A DNA stretch of 64,000 nt from Labrys okinawensis (GTDB lineage: Bacteria > Pseudomonadota > Alphaproteobacteria > Rhizobiales > Labraceae), in assembly GCF_002982075.1 (NCBI RefSeq), contig NZ_PUEJ01000002.1, forward strand, positions 248,001 through 312,000. The letters run 5' to 3'. The notes under the pieces were generated by a model that was not told where the DNA came from, did no database searches, and saw nothing but the letters and a program-made list of their open reading frames with translations. Every line of letters starts with the position of its first letter. Position 1 is the first letter of the stretch. Positions 36,043 to 44,773 of this stretch are shown piece by piece. The position numbers and the translations under genes were made by a program.

Positions 36043-36894
36043 TTGACTGCCCATGATCGTCGCATCACCCCGGCCCGGCCGGACCTCGCCGCCGCCTCGC
36101 TGCGCGGCATCGTCGCCGCGCCGCGCTATGTCCAGGGCAGCGAACGCCGCGTGATCGAGACGGCGGTGCCGCTGCGGCCTGAACCGGATTTTTCCGCCTC
36201 CATCGATACCGAACTGCTCTTCGGCGAGACCTTCACCGTCTATGACGAGATGGAGGGCTGGGCTTGGGGCCAGGCCGGCCGGGATGGTTACGTCGGTTGG
36301 CTGTCCGCCAATGCGCTGGCGGCCCCGCGCCCGGCTACCCATCGCATCGGCGCGTTGCGCAGCTTCGTCTACCCCGTCCCGTCGATCAAGGCACCGGTGA
36401 TGCTGGCGCTGAGCCATGGTTCCGCGCTTTGCGCGGCCGCCAGCGAAGGGCAATTCCTCCGCCTCGCGGATTGGGGCTTCGTCTTCGCCGCCCATGCCAG
36501 GCCCATCGACATCAATGACAGCGATCCGGTCGCGGTCGCCGAGCGTTTCCTCGGCGTGCCCTATCTGTGGGGCGGCAAATCGAGCCTTGGCCTCGATTGT
36601 TCGGCGCTGGTGCAGACGGCACGCCATGCCTGTGGCTTGGCCTGCCCGCGCGACAGCGACATGCAGGAACGCGAGCTGCCGGGCGAAAGGCTCGACCCCG
36701 GCGGCCCCCTCTCGCAGATGCGGCGCGGCGACCTCCTGTTCTGGAAGGGCCATGTCGCCATGGTCCGCGACGGCGAGACCATGATCCACGCCACCGGCCA
36801 TACCATGACCGTGATGGTCGAGGGCCTGGCCGAAGGCGTCGCGCGCATCGCTGCGGCGGGCAGCCCTTTGCGCAGCATCGTCAGACCGGACTGA
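36043..36894 (+). CDS. NlpC/P60 (C40) cell-wall peptidase with SH3-like domains
   Basis: A 283-residue protein. Residues 35-150 hold two SH3-like segments (LLFGETFTVYDEMEGWAWGQ, DGYVGWLSANAL). The C-terminal NlpC/P60 domain includes FLGVPYLWGGKSSLGLDCSA, with the catalytic cysteine, and FWKGHVAMVRDGE, with the histidine. These enzymes cut peptidoglycan stem peptides between D-Glu and diaminopimelate. The start is a TTG at 36043 preceded by AAGGA. No signal peptide is obvious. It is followed by a serine hydrolase 46 bp later. Confidence 0.88.
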   Translation: MTAHDRRITPARPDLAAASLRGIVAAPRYVQGSERRVIETAVPLRPEPDFSASIDTELLFGETFTVYDEMEGWAWGQAGRDGYVGWLSANALAAPRPATHRIGALRSFVYPVPSIKAPVMLALSHGSALCAAASEGQFLRLADWGFVFAAHARPIDINDSDPVAVAERFLGVPYLWGGKSSLGLDCSALVQTARHACGLACPRDSDMQERELPGERLDPGGPLSQMRRGDLLFWKGHVAMVRDGETMIHATGHTMTVMVEGLAEGVARIAAAGSPLRSIVRPD

Positions 36895-36940
36895 ATCGGG
36901 GCGGGACGCTCACAACTTCGGGAAGAGGAAACCAGCCGCC

Positions 36941-37990
36941 ATGAGCTCGACGGACGTTCCGCCAAGAACCATCGACGGCAGGCTGACCATGTCGGGCAAG
37001 CTTGCCGCAGGCATCGCCTCCGGCCTCCTGCGCGACCTGCATGCGGTCCTCGCCAGCCATGCCGGCGGCATCGTTCTCGAACATTACCAGGCCGGGCTGG
37101 ACGAAAGTTGGGGGCGGCCGCTCGGGGAGGTCGCTTTCGGGCCTGAGACGCTGCACGATCTGCGCTCGGTCACCAAGAGCGTCGTCGGTCTGCTCTATGG
37201 CGTCGCCCTCGATCGCAAGCTGGTGCCGCCGCCGGACGCACCCTTGCTACCGCATTTTCCGGAATATCCCGACTTGCTTGCCGCACCCGATCGGCAAAAG
37301 CTGCGGATCGAGCATGCCCTCACCATGACGCTCGGCCTCGAATGGGACGAGGAGCGGCCCTATACCGATCCGCTGAACAGCGAGATCGCCATGGAAAGGG
37401 CGCTGGATCGCTACCGCTTCGTCCTCGACCGACCCGTAGTCGCGGAGCCCGGCACGCGCTGGATCTATTCGGGCGGCAGCGTAGCCCTGATCGGCGAGCT
37501 GATCCGGCGGGGAACCGGCAAGACCCTGCCTGAATTCGCCAGGGAAGCGTTGTTCGATCCGCTCGGCATTGGCAGCTTCGAATGGGCCTGCGGTAGCGAC
37601 GGCGTCGCATCGGCCGCCTCGGGCCTGCGCCTGCGGGCCGCGGACCTGCTGCGGATCGGCGAGCTCCTCCTCGCCAAAGGCCTCTGGAACGGCAGCAGGG
37701 TCGTATCGCAGGACTGGGTCGAGGCTTCCTTCAAACCGGTCATACCAACCGGCGACGGGCTGGCCTATGGCCGGCTGTGGTTCATCGGTGCGGCGACGAC
37801 GACCGCCCTGCCCGGCGGCGAGCATCCCTGGATCGCCGGATTCGGCAATGGCGGCCAGCGCCTGTGGCTGATGCCCGACGCCGGCATCGCCGCCGTGATC
37901 TATTCGGGCAAATACAACGCGGCCGACGCCTGGGTGACCCCGACCCGCATCTGGCGCGAGATCATCCTCGCCAATGCCGACAGGAACTGA
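36941..37990 (+). CDS. Serine hydrolase of the beta-lactamase (class C/EstB) family
   Basis: A 349-residue protein. The SxxK motif is in LRSVTKSVVGLLYG (about residue 73), the YxN equivalent in RWIYSGGSVALIGEL, and a late GFGNGGQRLWL stretch takes the KTG position. No signal peptide is seen. Family members are esterases, D-aminopeptidases or beta-lactamase-like hydrolases; the function is unknown. A second, unlinked member lies at 57223. The ATG at 36941 follows GGGAAGAGGAAACC. Confidence 0.85.
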   Translation: MSSTDVPPRTIDGRLTMSGKLAAGIASGLLRDLHAVLASHAGGIVLEHYQAGLDESWGRPLGEVAFGPETLHDLRSVTKSVVGLLYGVALDRKLVPPPDAPLLPHFPEYPDLLAAPDRQKLRIEHALTMTLGLEWDEERPYTDPLNSEIAMERALDRYRFVLDRPVVAEPGTRWIYSGGSVALIGELIRRGTGKTLPEFAREALFDPLGIGSFEWACGSDGVASAASGLRLRAADLLRIGELLLAKGLWNGSRVVSQDWVEASFKPVIPTGDGLAYGRLWFIGAATTTALPGGEHPWIAGFGNGGQRLWLMPDAGIAAVIYSGKYNAADAWVTPTRIWREIILANADRN

Positions 37991-38029
37991 GCCCCAGGCG
38001 CACCTCTCGGCAGCAAAGCACCATCGAAT

Positions 38030-39361
38030 CTATTTCGGGGTCGTGCCGTTGAAGGCCAGGATCTCGCCGGCGAGATAGAGCGAGCCGGTGAGCACCACGC
38101 GGGGCGCCACAGGGAAGGCTTCGCTGGCAATCGCCTCGAGGGCGGCCCGAAGGCTGCCATGGGCGCGGGCGGCGAGCCCGGCCTGGCGGGCGGCTTCGGC
38201 CACGGCCTCGGGTGAACGGGCGGCCGCGCTGTGCTCGATCGGCACCGTGTGCACCTCGCGGGCGAGGCCGGCGAAATTGTGCAGAAAGCCGTCGGAATCC
38301 TTGGTGGTCAGCATGCCCGTCACCAGCACCAAGGGCCGGGAATGGCGCTCCTCCAGCTCGGCGAGGGCCTCGGCCAGCACGCGGCCGCCATCGACATTGT
38401 GGCTGCCGTCGAGCCAGATCTCGGAGCCCACCGGCAGCAGGGCCGGAATGGCACCCTGGGCGATGCGCTGCAGGCGGGCGGGCCATTCCGCCGCCTGCAT
38501 CGCCTTTTCGAAATGGGCGTCCTCGACGGTGAACAAGCCCTGGTTGCGCAGCGCGGCGATGGCAAGACCGGCATTGCGATGCTGGTGCCGCCCGGCAAGA
38601 CGCGGCAAGGGCAGATCGAGCAGGCCCCGCTCGTCCTGGTAGACCAGGCGGCCGTTCTCTTCATGTATGTCGAAATCCTGGCCGCCGATCACCAGCGGTG
38701 CGCCGACTTTGGCCGCCACGCTCTCGATCACGGCCCTGACAGCGTCGATCTGCGGATAGATCACGCCCGGCGCACCGCGCTTGAGGATGCCGGCCTTCTC
38801 GCGGGCGATGCCCTCGATGTCGTTGCCGAGAAAATCGGCATGGTCATGCGAGATCGAGGTGATCACGCAGAGGAGCGGCTTGTCGATGACGTTGGTGGTG
38901 TCCATGCGCCCGCCCAGCCCCACCTCCAGCAAGAGAACATCGGCCGGATTCTCGGCGAAGAGCTTGAAGGCGGCCGCCGTGGTGATTTCGAAGAAGGTGA
39001 TCGGCGCGCCGTCATTGGCCTGCTCGCAGGCTTCGAAAGCCTCGATGAGCTTGTCCTCGCTCACCAGCGTGCCGCCACCGGCTTCCCCCGTGGGCCGGGC
39101 CAGGCGGATGCGCTCGTGGAAATGCACGAGGTGCGGCGAGGTATAGACATGCACGCCATAGCCGGCCGCTTCCAGCGCCGCGCGCAGGAAGGCGATGGTC
39201 GAGCCCTTGCCATTGGTGCCGGCGACATGGATCACCGGCGGCACCCGCCGCTCGGGATGGCCGAGCTTGGCCAGCAGCCTCTCGATCCGGTCGAGCGAGA
39301 GATCGATCTTTTTCGGATGCAGCGCCATGAAGCGGGAGAGATAGGCGTCGGACTGCGTCAT
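38030..39361 (-). CDS. folC: Bifunctional folylpolyglutamate synthase / dihydrofolate synthase
   Basis: About 443 residues. Mur-ligase-like ATP site VIHVAGTNGKGSTIAFLRA, followed by VYTSPHLVHFHERIRL and LLLEVGLGGRMDTTNVI as in FolC, and the C-terminal domain with IWLDGSHNVDGGRVL. It adds glutamate to dihydropteroate and to reduced folates in the cytoplasm. The start is at 39361 (MTQSDAYLSRFMALHPKKID). In Hyphomicrobiales folC usually lies next to accD; here 3.5 kb with an IS110 element and four other genes sits between them. Confidence 0.95.
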   Translation of the reverse strand: MTQSDAYLSRFMALHPKKIDLSLDRIERLLAKLGHPERRVPPVIHVAGTNGKGSTIAFLRAALEAAGYGVHVYTSPHLVHFHERIRLARPTGEAGGGTLVSEDKLIEAFEACEQANDGAPITFFEITTAAAFKLFAENPADVLLLEVGLGGRMDTTNVIDKPLLCVITSISHDHADFLGNDIEGIAREKAGILKRGAPGVIYPQIDAVRAVIESVAAKVGAPLVIGGQDFDIHEENGRLVYQDERGLLDLPLPRLAGRHQHRNAGLAIAALRNQGLFTVEDAHFEKAMQAAEWPARLQRIAQGAIPALLPVGSEIWLDGSHNVDGGRVLAEALAELEERHSRPLVLVTGMLTTKDSDGFLHNFAGLAREVHTVPIEHSAAARSPEAVAEAARQAGLAARAHGSLRAALEAIASEAFPVAPRVVLTGSLYLAGEILAFNGTTPK

Positions 39362-39474
39362 GACGGCGGTAGGGCCTCGAATTGACCTGGTTCGGATAGA
39401 ACCGGGAGGAAATGGCGAATTGTCAGCCTTACCTTTTCCCCCGGCAGCGGGCCAGACCCTTTTTTCGCACGCCA

Positions 39475-39960
39475 TTATGTCACCCAGGAGGTACGCCAGC
39501 GACAGATCGAAGCAACCACCGCCCCGGTAAACGCGAAGGCGGTGAGAACCACCCCGTCTCCAACGCCGATGCAGGCAGCGGGGCCTGTGGCAGCGAACGC
39601 CCCCGTCAACGCCCAGAATGCCGGGTGACGCAGCCCGATATTGTCCTGGCCGAGTCCCGACAGCGCCATCGCTCCCAGCATGGCGAGCGGGAAGGCAATG
39701 ATGGCGCCGACGATGACGGCGGCCAGCATCAACCCCATCAAGGCCGGCAGCAGATCCGGATCGAAATCGAGCGGAACGGCCCGCTCGGGCCGCCAGCTCA
39801 ATGCGCCCAGGCCCAATCCGAGGAGGAAGGCGGGGCCCGCGGCAACCGCGCCGAGCGCGATACCGGGGAAGTAGGGGCGCCTGCTACCAGGGCGATTCAG
39901 CAGGAAGATGGCGGCGCAAACCAGGCAGAGGAGGACAAGTGCGGCAAGCATGGCGACCAT
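39475..39960 (-). CDS. Small hypothetical membrane protein, paralog of the next locus
   Basis: A 161-residue protein with about four to five hydrophobic helices. Segments such as GIALGAVAAGPAFLLGLGLG and IAFPLAMLGAMALSGLGQDN are mirrored in the frameshifted locus just upstream, so the two arose by tandem duplication. No known family is recognised. Confidence 0.65.
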   Translation of the reverse strand: MVAMLAALVLLCLVCAAIFLLNRPGSRRPYFPGIALGAVAAGPAFLLGLGLGALSWRPERAVPLDFDPDLLPALMGLMLAAVIVGAIIAFPLAMLGAMALSGLGQDNIGLRHPAFWALTGAFAATGPAACIGVGDGVVLTAFAFTGAVVASICRWRTSWVT

Positions 39961-40023
39961 CCTTTTCGATCAGACTGCAATGGGGATCTCGGATCTGCCC
40001 GTTGTGGAGCAGGCATTGTTTCA

Positions 40024-40504
40024 TCATTGGCCGCCGAGCTCGGCCCGCTTGGCTCCAAGCCAGCCACGCCCCTTGCTGCCCGAGCGGGATTTTTCGCGGC
40101 TCCTGCCATTCGACGCCACGGCGGAGATGCGCGCGACGACTGCGCCGGCAAAGGCGAGAGCCAGATAAAGGGCCGGCTCCTCTCCGGCCGCGATGAAGGC
40201 GGGAACCCCTGCCATCACCGCTCCTGTCACCGTCCAGACGAGCGGCCGGCGAACGAGCGCATGGCGCTGGCCTAGTTCCATCAGTGCCGTGGTCCCGAGC
40301 AATGCGAATGGGAACGCAGTGAGGGGTCCGACAACGAAGGCGAGCAATACCAAGAACGTCAAGGTGGACCGGGCCTCCGGCGTAAAGGCCAGTTCCCTGA
40401 TTATCGGACCCCAGGACCACGAAGACGATGAACGCCACCGGACCTGCGGCAAAGCACCCAAGACTTACCCCGCCATAGCGGTTCTGCTCGGGTCTGTGGC
40501 GCAT
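40024..40504 (-). pseudogene. Frameshifted paralog of the small membrane protein at 39475
   Basis: The N-terminal part (MRHRPEQNRYGGVSLGCFAA, continuing to FIVFVVLG) is in one frame, and the rest (GPIIRELAFTPEARSTLTF onward) is in another. A one-base shift at the run of four C/G bases at 40409-40412 would join them into a 160-residue protein that aligns end to end with the 161-residue neighbour. It may be a true pseudogene, a phase-variable tract or a sequencing error. Confidence 0.6.
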
Positions 40505-40516
40505 CGCCGCCTCCTT

Positions 40517-40927
40517 TCAAGGCAGGGGTGCCGCTTCGGCGGCGGGCGGCGCAGCCCGAGCAGCCGGCCGCTGTGCTTCTCCGAGCCAGCCATTCACCTT
40601 GCGGCCGAACTGGGCGATCGCGCCCATGTTGAAGAAATGCATGGCGCCGAGCACCAGCACGGCGAGGCCCACCTTGCCGCTCAGGAAGCGCATCGCGCCG
40701 GTGACGGTGGTCGGTTCATCGCCCAGGCTGAGGGTCAGGGTGATGAAGCCAATATTGACCAGATAGAAGCCGACGATCAGCAGGTGATTGGTGGAACGGG
40801 CCAGGGTCTCGTTCTGGCCGAAGCATTGGATCAGGAAGACCAGCCCGCTGCGCGATAAGGTGCGCGCCACCCAGACGGTGATGCCGATGGTGATGACGAG
40901 GTAGAGCAGGTAGACGATCTCGGTCAT
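40517..40927 (-). CDS. Small membrane protein under the GbsR/MarR regulator
   Basis: A 136-residue protein with three to four membrane helices and an alanine/proline-rich tail. The start ATG at 40927 follows TAGGAAACGAC. The residues LARSTNHLLIVGFYLVNIGF are notable, but no family is recognised for certain. A perfect 22 bp palindrome just upstream of the start matches one ahead of the divergent-looking regulator gene, so it is likely to be controlled by it. Confidence 0.7.
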   Translation of the reverse strand: MTEIVYLLYLVITIGITVWVARTLSRSGLVFLIQCFGQNETLARSTNHLLIVGFYLVNIGFITLTLSLGDEPTTVTGAMRFLSGKVGLAVLVLGAMHFFNMGAIAQFGRKVNGWLGEAQRPAARAAPPAAEAAPLP

Positions 40928-40951
40928 GTCGTTTCCTATCGTTATATCCGT

Positions 40952-40973
40952 TATTTCTGAATTTTCAGAAATA
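40952..40973. promoter_or_regulatory. Operator ahead of the small membrane protein gene
   Basis: TATTTCTGA-ATTT-TCAGAAATA is a perfect palindrome with 9 bp arms and a 4 bp spacer, 25 bp upstream of the ATG. It matches the element at 41569-41590, which lies just upstream of the GbsR/MarR gene, in arm sequence and spacing. Confidence 0.8.
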
Positions 40974-41016
40974 TTATGGCGAACAAGAATTGGAGCCGGT
41001 TTCCCGTCTTGCCGAT

Positions 41017-41559
41017 CTACTCCTTGGCTCTTCCGGGAATGAAGCGGGCGACCTTGCCGCCCAGTTTCATCAGCGTGACCAGCGTCGGCTTGGGCAGGAC
41101 ACGGACCTGCTCGTACCAGCCACTCAGGGTGGACATGAATTCGTGCAGGCGTGTCACGCGCTCGCGGATATGGGCGGGGGCGTTGCCGTCGCGCTGCAGC
41201 TTTTGCGAAAGCTCGCCGAGCAATTGGATGGTAGGGTCGATCTCGCGCCGCTTGCGTTCGATGGCGATGCGCATCAGCATCTCCCAAAGATCGGTCTCAG
41301 CGACGAAATGATCGCGCCGGTCACCCTCGACATGCACGCGGCGGACGATGTTGTAGCCCTGCAATTCCTTGAGGGCTGTGGAAACGTTGGAGCGGGCGAG
41401 GCCGAGTTCCCCGACGATGGTTTCCGCGTCGACAGGCCTGTCGGACAGATAGAGCAGCGCATGCACCTGCGCCACCGAGCGGTTGACCCCCCAATAGGTG
41501 CCCATCTCGCCCCAATGGAGCACGAAGGTCTTGGCTTCGGGGTAGTCGAGCAGGCGCAT
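41017..41559 (-). CDS. GbsR/MarR-family transcriptional regulator
   Basis: A 180-residue protein with a winged helix: YLSDRPVDAETIVGELGLAR, SNVSTALKELQGYNIVRRVH and a wing VEGDRRDHFVAETD. It matches the GbsR-type branch of MarR regulators, which bind choline or other ligands. Its own start is 9 bp from a palindrome identical in geometry to that ahead of the small membrane protein gene, so it is probably autoregulated and regulates its downstream neighbour. Confidence 0.85.
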   Translation of the reverse strand: MRLLDYPEAKTFVLHWGEMGTYWGVNRSVAQVHALLYLSDRPVDAETIVGELGLARSNVSTALKELQGYNIVRRVHVEGDRRDHFVAETDLWEMLMRIAIERKRREIDPTIQLLGELSQKLQRDGNAPAHIRERVTRLHEFMSTLSGWYEQVRVLPKPTLVTLMKLGGKVARFIPGRAKE

Positions 41560-41568
41560 GATTTATCC

Positions 41569-41590
41569 TATTTCTGTAAAAACAGAAATA
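41569..41590. promoter_or_regulatory. Operator ahead of the GbsR/MarR gene
   Basis: TATTTCTGT-AAAA-ACAGAAATA is a perfect palindrome with 9 bp arms and a 4 bp spacer. It begins 10 bp upstream of the regulator start, where binding would block transcription or translation start. It pairs with the operator at 40952-40973. Confidence 0.8.
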
Positions 41591-41651
41591 ACAGTCATGG
41601 GCGAGGGAGTCAATCCAGCAACCTGCTCCGGCAACTGTAGTTGAGCGAGTG

Positions 41652-42587
41652 TCAGGCCTTGAACGGGGCCTGATCGCGCAAGATTGCATTGAGAGTGATG
41701 AGGATCTTTCGGGCCAAGGCGATGAGAGCCAGTTTGGGCGGCTTTCCGGCTTGTCGCAGTGCGCGATAAGTTTGGGCGAAGTTGGATTTGGATCGGCTGG
41801 CTGAAACAGCAGCCATGTAGAGGGCCTGGCGCACGCGTCGTCTGCCGCCGATGACTTTGCGTGTGCCGCGCATGAGGCCGCTATCGCGATTGAAGGGAGC
41901 CAGGCCTGCCAAGGCGGCGATGGTCTTGGGCGAGCGTTGGCCAAGTTCGGGCAGGAGAGCCAGCAGGGTCGTGGAAATGACCTTGCCGATGCCTGGAGTG
42001 GAGCACATGAGTTGGCGCCTTTGCTCAAGGCTGTCATGGCGGGCAATGAGGCGAGTGATATGCTGGTCGAGGCTGGCAATGGCGGCCTCCAGCCAGGCGA
42101 GATGGTCCAGGAGGCTGTCGCGGATCTGGGCCATGTCGGCTTGAGCCAGGCGCGTCAGTTCCTGCTTGCGGGTGGCGACGAACTGGTCGCGGCGCTTGTG
42201 CAGCAAGGCCAGTTGCTGGCGGTGGGGATCATCGGCAGGGTCGGCTTGCAGGTTGAGGCACTGGGCCATGGCGGCGAGCATGCGGGCGTCGATGGCGTCG
42301 GTCTTGGCCAGCAGGCCGATGGACTTGGCAAAGTCGCGGGCACGGGCCGGATTGATGCGGACAAGGGACAGTTGCAGGCTGGCCAGAGCCGTACGCAACG
42401 GCCCATCATAAGGCCCGGTCGCTTCGAAGGCGACGAGCTTGATTGGATCGGCTCGCAAGCGCTCGAAAGTCGAGGTGATCGCCTGTGGGGTGTTGTCGAT
42501 GCGCTCGACATGCTGGGTGGTGGCATTGAAAATGTCGAGATGGTGTTTGGAGACATCGATCCCGATGAAGCCAGGGTGTATGATCAT
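41652..42587 (-). CDS. IS110-family transposase (DEDD recombinase)
   Basis: A 311-residue protein. The RuvC-like DEDD residues fit Asp11 (FIGIDVSK), Glu55 (LVAFEATGPY), and Asp97/Asp100 (LAKTDAIDARML). The C-terminal Tnp_20 domain has STPGIGKVISTTLLALLPEL, ALAGLAPFNRDSG with the candidate catalytic Ser236, and IGGRRRVRQALYMA. No stop or frameshift interrupts it. IS110 enzymes are directed by a bridge RNA encoded in the noncoding end of the element. Confidence 0.9.
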   Translation of the reverse strand: MIIHPGFIGIDVSKHHLDIFNATTQHVERIDNTPQAITSTFERLRADPIKLVAFEATGPYDGPLRTALASLQLSLVRINPARARDFAKSIGLLAKTDAIDARMLAAMAQCLNLQADPADDPHRQQLALLHKRRDQFVATRKQELTRLAQADMAQIRDSLLDHLAWLEAAIASLDQHITRLIARHDSLEQRRQLMCSTPGIGKVISTTLLALLPELGQRSPKTIAALAGLAPFNRDSGLMRGTRKVIGGRRRVRQALYMAAVSASRSKSNFAQTYRALRQAGKPPKLALIALARKILITLNAILRDQAPFKA

Positions 42588-42657
42588 CGCGCCTATCCCT
42601 GTGCTACGAGGTCCGGTGGTGCGGCCTCGATCAACTGTTCAGGTTGGGTACTCGAAC

Positions 42658-42721
42658 GCGGGCGAGGACCAAGCCGGAAAACGGCCTTAACGGGCCGGGG
42701 TGCACACGGTCTCTCGCCCGC
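42658..42721. ncRNA. Structured 5' noncoding part of the IS110 element, bridge-RNA candidate
   Basis: GCGGGCGAG-GACC (42658-42670) pairs with GGTC-T-CTCGCCCGC (42708-42721) to form a 13 bp stem with one bulged base, enclosing a smaller hairpin GCCG-GAAAA-CGGC. The position, upstream of the transposase, matches where IS110-group elements encode their bridge RNA. That it is transcribed and guides recombination is inference. Confidence 0.45.
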
Positions 42722-42749
42722 ACCCATCCTGACACATTCCAACTACACA

Positions 42750-42828
42750 GGGTGCACGGGCATCTTACCCGTTCTTCCGATCCTGCAAACGCCGCATGTC
42801 CAGGGCACGGGCAAGATGCCGTGCACCC
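42750..42828. repeat. REP-like palindrome pair next to accD
   Basis: GGGTGCACGGGCATCTTACCCGT (42750-42772) and, inverted, the unit at 42805-42828 are imperfect reverse complements; each is a palindrome around GCATCTTGC or a near match. The GCATCTTGC centre is shared with the REP beside the RAYT gene at 5108. The left unit almost touches the IS110 end. Confidence 0.65.
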
Positions 42829-42867
42829 GGAAACGCGCCTGAGGAAAGGCTTGGCCTCCCTGGAAGA

Positions 42868-43746
42868 TCAGGCGGCTTCCGCCGGGATCTCCTTGGGCGG
42901 GGTTTTGGTCAGCAGGCGGCAGATGCGCGCCACCGTGGCTTTCATCTCGTTGCGGTGCACGACCATGTCGACCATGCCGTGCTCCTGGAGATATTCGGAG
43001 CGCTGGAAGCCCTCGGGCAGTTTTTCGCGGATGGTCTGTTCGATGACGCGCGGGCCGGCGAAGCCGATCAGGGCGCCGGGCTCGGCCAGCTGCACGTCGC
43101 CGAGCATGGCATAGGAGGCGGTGACGCCGCCGGTGGTCGGGTTGGTCAGCACCACGATATAGGGCTTCTTGGTTTCCCGGAAACGCTGGATCGCCACCGT
43201 GGCGCGCGCCATCTGCATGAGGGACAGAATGCCTTCCTGCATGCGGGCGCCGCCGGACGAGGCGAACATGATGAAGGGGACGCCGCGGTCGGCCGCCGTG
43301 AGCAGGCCCTTGACCACCGCCTCGCCCGCCGCCATGCCGAGCGAGCCACCCATGAAGTCGAAATCCTGCACGGCAATCACGGCCGGCAGGCCGTCGATCG
43401 TACCGGCGCCGAGCTTCACCGCATCCTGCATGCCGGTCTTGGTGCGGGCATCCTTCAAGCGGTCGACATAGCGCTTCTCGTCCTTGAACTTGAGCGGATC
43501 GGGTACGACCTCGGGAAGCGCGATGTCTTCCCACTTGCCATCGTCGAACATCAGCTTGAGACGCTGCGTCGCCGTCATGCGCATATGATAATTCGAGGCT
43601 GGAATGACGTAGTTGTTCTGCTCCAGGTCCTTGTGAAAGACCATCTGTCCCGTCTCGGGATCCTTGATCCAGAGATTCTCGGGCGTGTCGCGACGCGAGA
43701 AGAAGTCCTTGATGCGTGGCGGAACAACGTTGGCGATCCAGTTCAT
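42868..43746 (-). CDS. accD: Acetyl-CoA carboxylase carboxyltransferase subunit beta
   Basis: A 292-residue protein. The biotin-carboxyltransferase fold is seen in [40 protein letters not shown] and [20 protein letters not shown]. It moves carboxyl from carboxybiotin to acetyl-CoA with AccA in fatty acid synthesis. The N-terminal zinc ribbon of E. coli AccD is degenerate and has no cysteine at all ([19 protein letters not shown]). The start is the ATG at 43746 ([20 protein letters not shown]). It is divergent from the SDR gene. Confidence 0.95.
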   Translation of the reverse strand: MNWIANVVPPRIKDFFSRRDTPENLWIKDPETGQMVFHKDLEQNNYVIPASNYHMRMTATQRLKLMFDDGKWEDIALPEVVPDPLKFKDEKRYVDRLKDARTKTGMQDAVKLGAGTIDGLPAVIAVQDFDFMGGSLGMAAGEAVVKGLLTAADRGVPFIMFASSGGARMQEGILSLMQMARATVAIQRFRETKKPYIVVLTNPTTGGVTASYAMLGDVQLAEPGALIGFAGPRVIEQTIREKLPEGFQRSEYLQEHGMVDMVVHRNEMKATVARICRLLTKTPPKEIPAEAA

Positions 43747-43969
43747 GGGATACCTTTGAGCACGGGCGCCCGGCCTGGGGCGCCGGGGCTGCAGATCTAT
43801 CATTGATGCCCTACTTAACCGTTCCAAACGCCTTTGTCAGCGTCCCCGGCGCAAGACCGCCTCTGCACCGGGGCCGTGACTTTCGACATGCGCTGGACGG
43901 CGCACGCGAACCGCGCAATATGTAGGACGAATCCACGTTCAGACCGAGAAGCATCAGGGAGTCCCAGGG

Positions 43970-44731
43970 ATGGCGAATGCCATTTATCCAGATTTGAAAG
44001 GCCGCACTGTCGTCATCACCGGCGGCGGGCAGGGCATCGGCGCCGCCACCGTCAGGCTGTTCGCCGACCAGGGCGCCAAGGTAGGCTTCATCGATATTGC
44101 CGAAAAGCCGTCCCAGGCGCTGGCGGACGAACTCAACCAGGGCGGCGCCACCGTCCTGTTCAAAAAGGCCGACATCACCGACATCGAGGCCTTGAAGGAC
44201 GCCATCGCCGATATCAGCGCCACGCTCGGCCCGGTCACCGTGCTGGTCAACAATGCCGCCCATGACCAGCGCCACAAATTCTTCGAGGTGACGCCGGACT
44301 ATTTCGACGACCGTATCGCCGTCAACCTCAAGCACGCCTTCTTCGCCGCCCAGGCCGCGATCCCCGACATGATCGCCGCCGGCGGCGGCACCATCGTCAA
44401 TCTCGGTTCCGGTTCCTGGCTGATGGGCTCGGAGGATCTGAGCGCCTATGCCACCGCCAAATCGGCGGCCTACGGCTTGACCCGCGTGCTGGCCCGTGAA
44501 TTCGGCAAGGACAATATCCGCGTCAATTGCGTCATTCCCGGCTGGATCATGACGGAACGCCAGCTCGCGCTCTGGGTCGACGAGGCGGGCGAGGAAGCGA
44601 TCGCGCGCAACCAGGTGCTCAAGCGCAAGCTGGTGCCCGACGACATCGCCAAGGCGGTGCTCTTCCTCGCCTCGGAGCAATCCTCGGGCATGACCAACCA
44701 GCAGATCATCGTGGATGGTGGCTGGCATTGA
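43970..44731 (+). CDS. SDR-family dehydrogenase, probably aldose 1-dehydrogenase type
   Basis: A 253-residue classical SDR. The Rossmann motif is TVVITGGGQGIGAATVRLFA, the NNAA motif is VLVNNAAHD, the active site is Ser-Tyr-Lys (GSGSWLMGSEDLSAYATAKS) and the C-terminus ends MTNQQIIVDGGWH. The linked dgoK and dgoA genes suggest it oxidises galactose or a similar sugar at C1, as in rhizobial D-galactose / L-arabinose dehydrogenases. This is inference from context. It starts the operon that follows. Confidence 0.8.
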   Translation: MANAIYPDLKGRTVVITGGGQGIGAATVRLFADQGAKVGFIDIAEKPSQALADELNQGGATVLFKKADITDIEALKDAIADISATLGPVTVLVNNAAHDQRHKFFEVTPDYFDDRIAVNLKHAFFAAQAAIPDMIAAGGGTIVNLGSGSWLMGSEDLSAYATAKSAAYGLTRVLAREFGKDNIRVNCVIPGWIMTERQLALWVDEAGEEAIARNQVLKRKLVPDDIAKAVLFLASEQSSGMTNQQIIVDGGWH

Positions 44732-44773
44732 GCCGAGACTTGCGCGGCGGCCGGTGGACGCGCATGTAAGCGC

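Larger units (their letters stand above)
41636..42747 (-). mobile_element. IS110-family insertion sequence (approximate ends)
   Basis: Contains one transposase gene, a short 3' end and about 150 bp of 5' noncoding DNA. TGTAGTTG at 41636-41643 and CAACTACA at 42740-42747 are an 8 bp inverted pair used here as approximate limits. True ends of IS110 elements are hard to define because they lack clear terminal repeats and target duplications. It lies between accD and folC. Confidence 0.6.
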
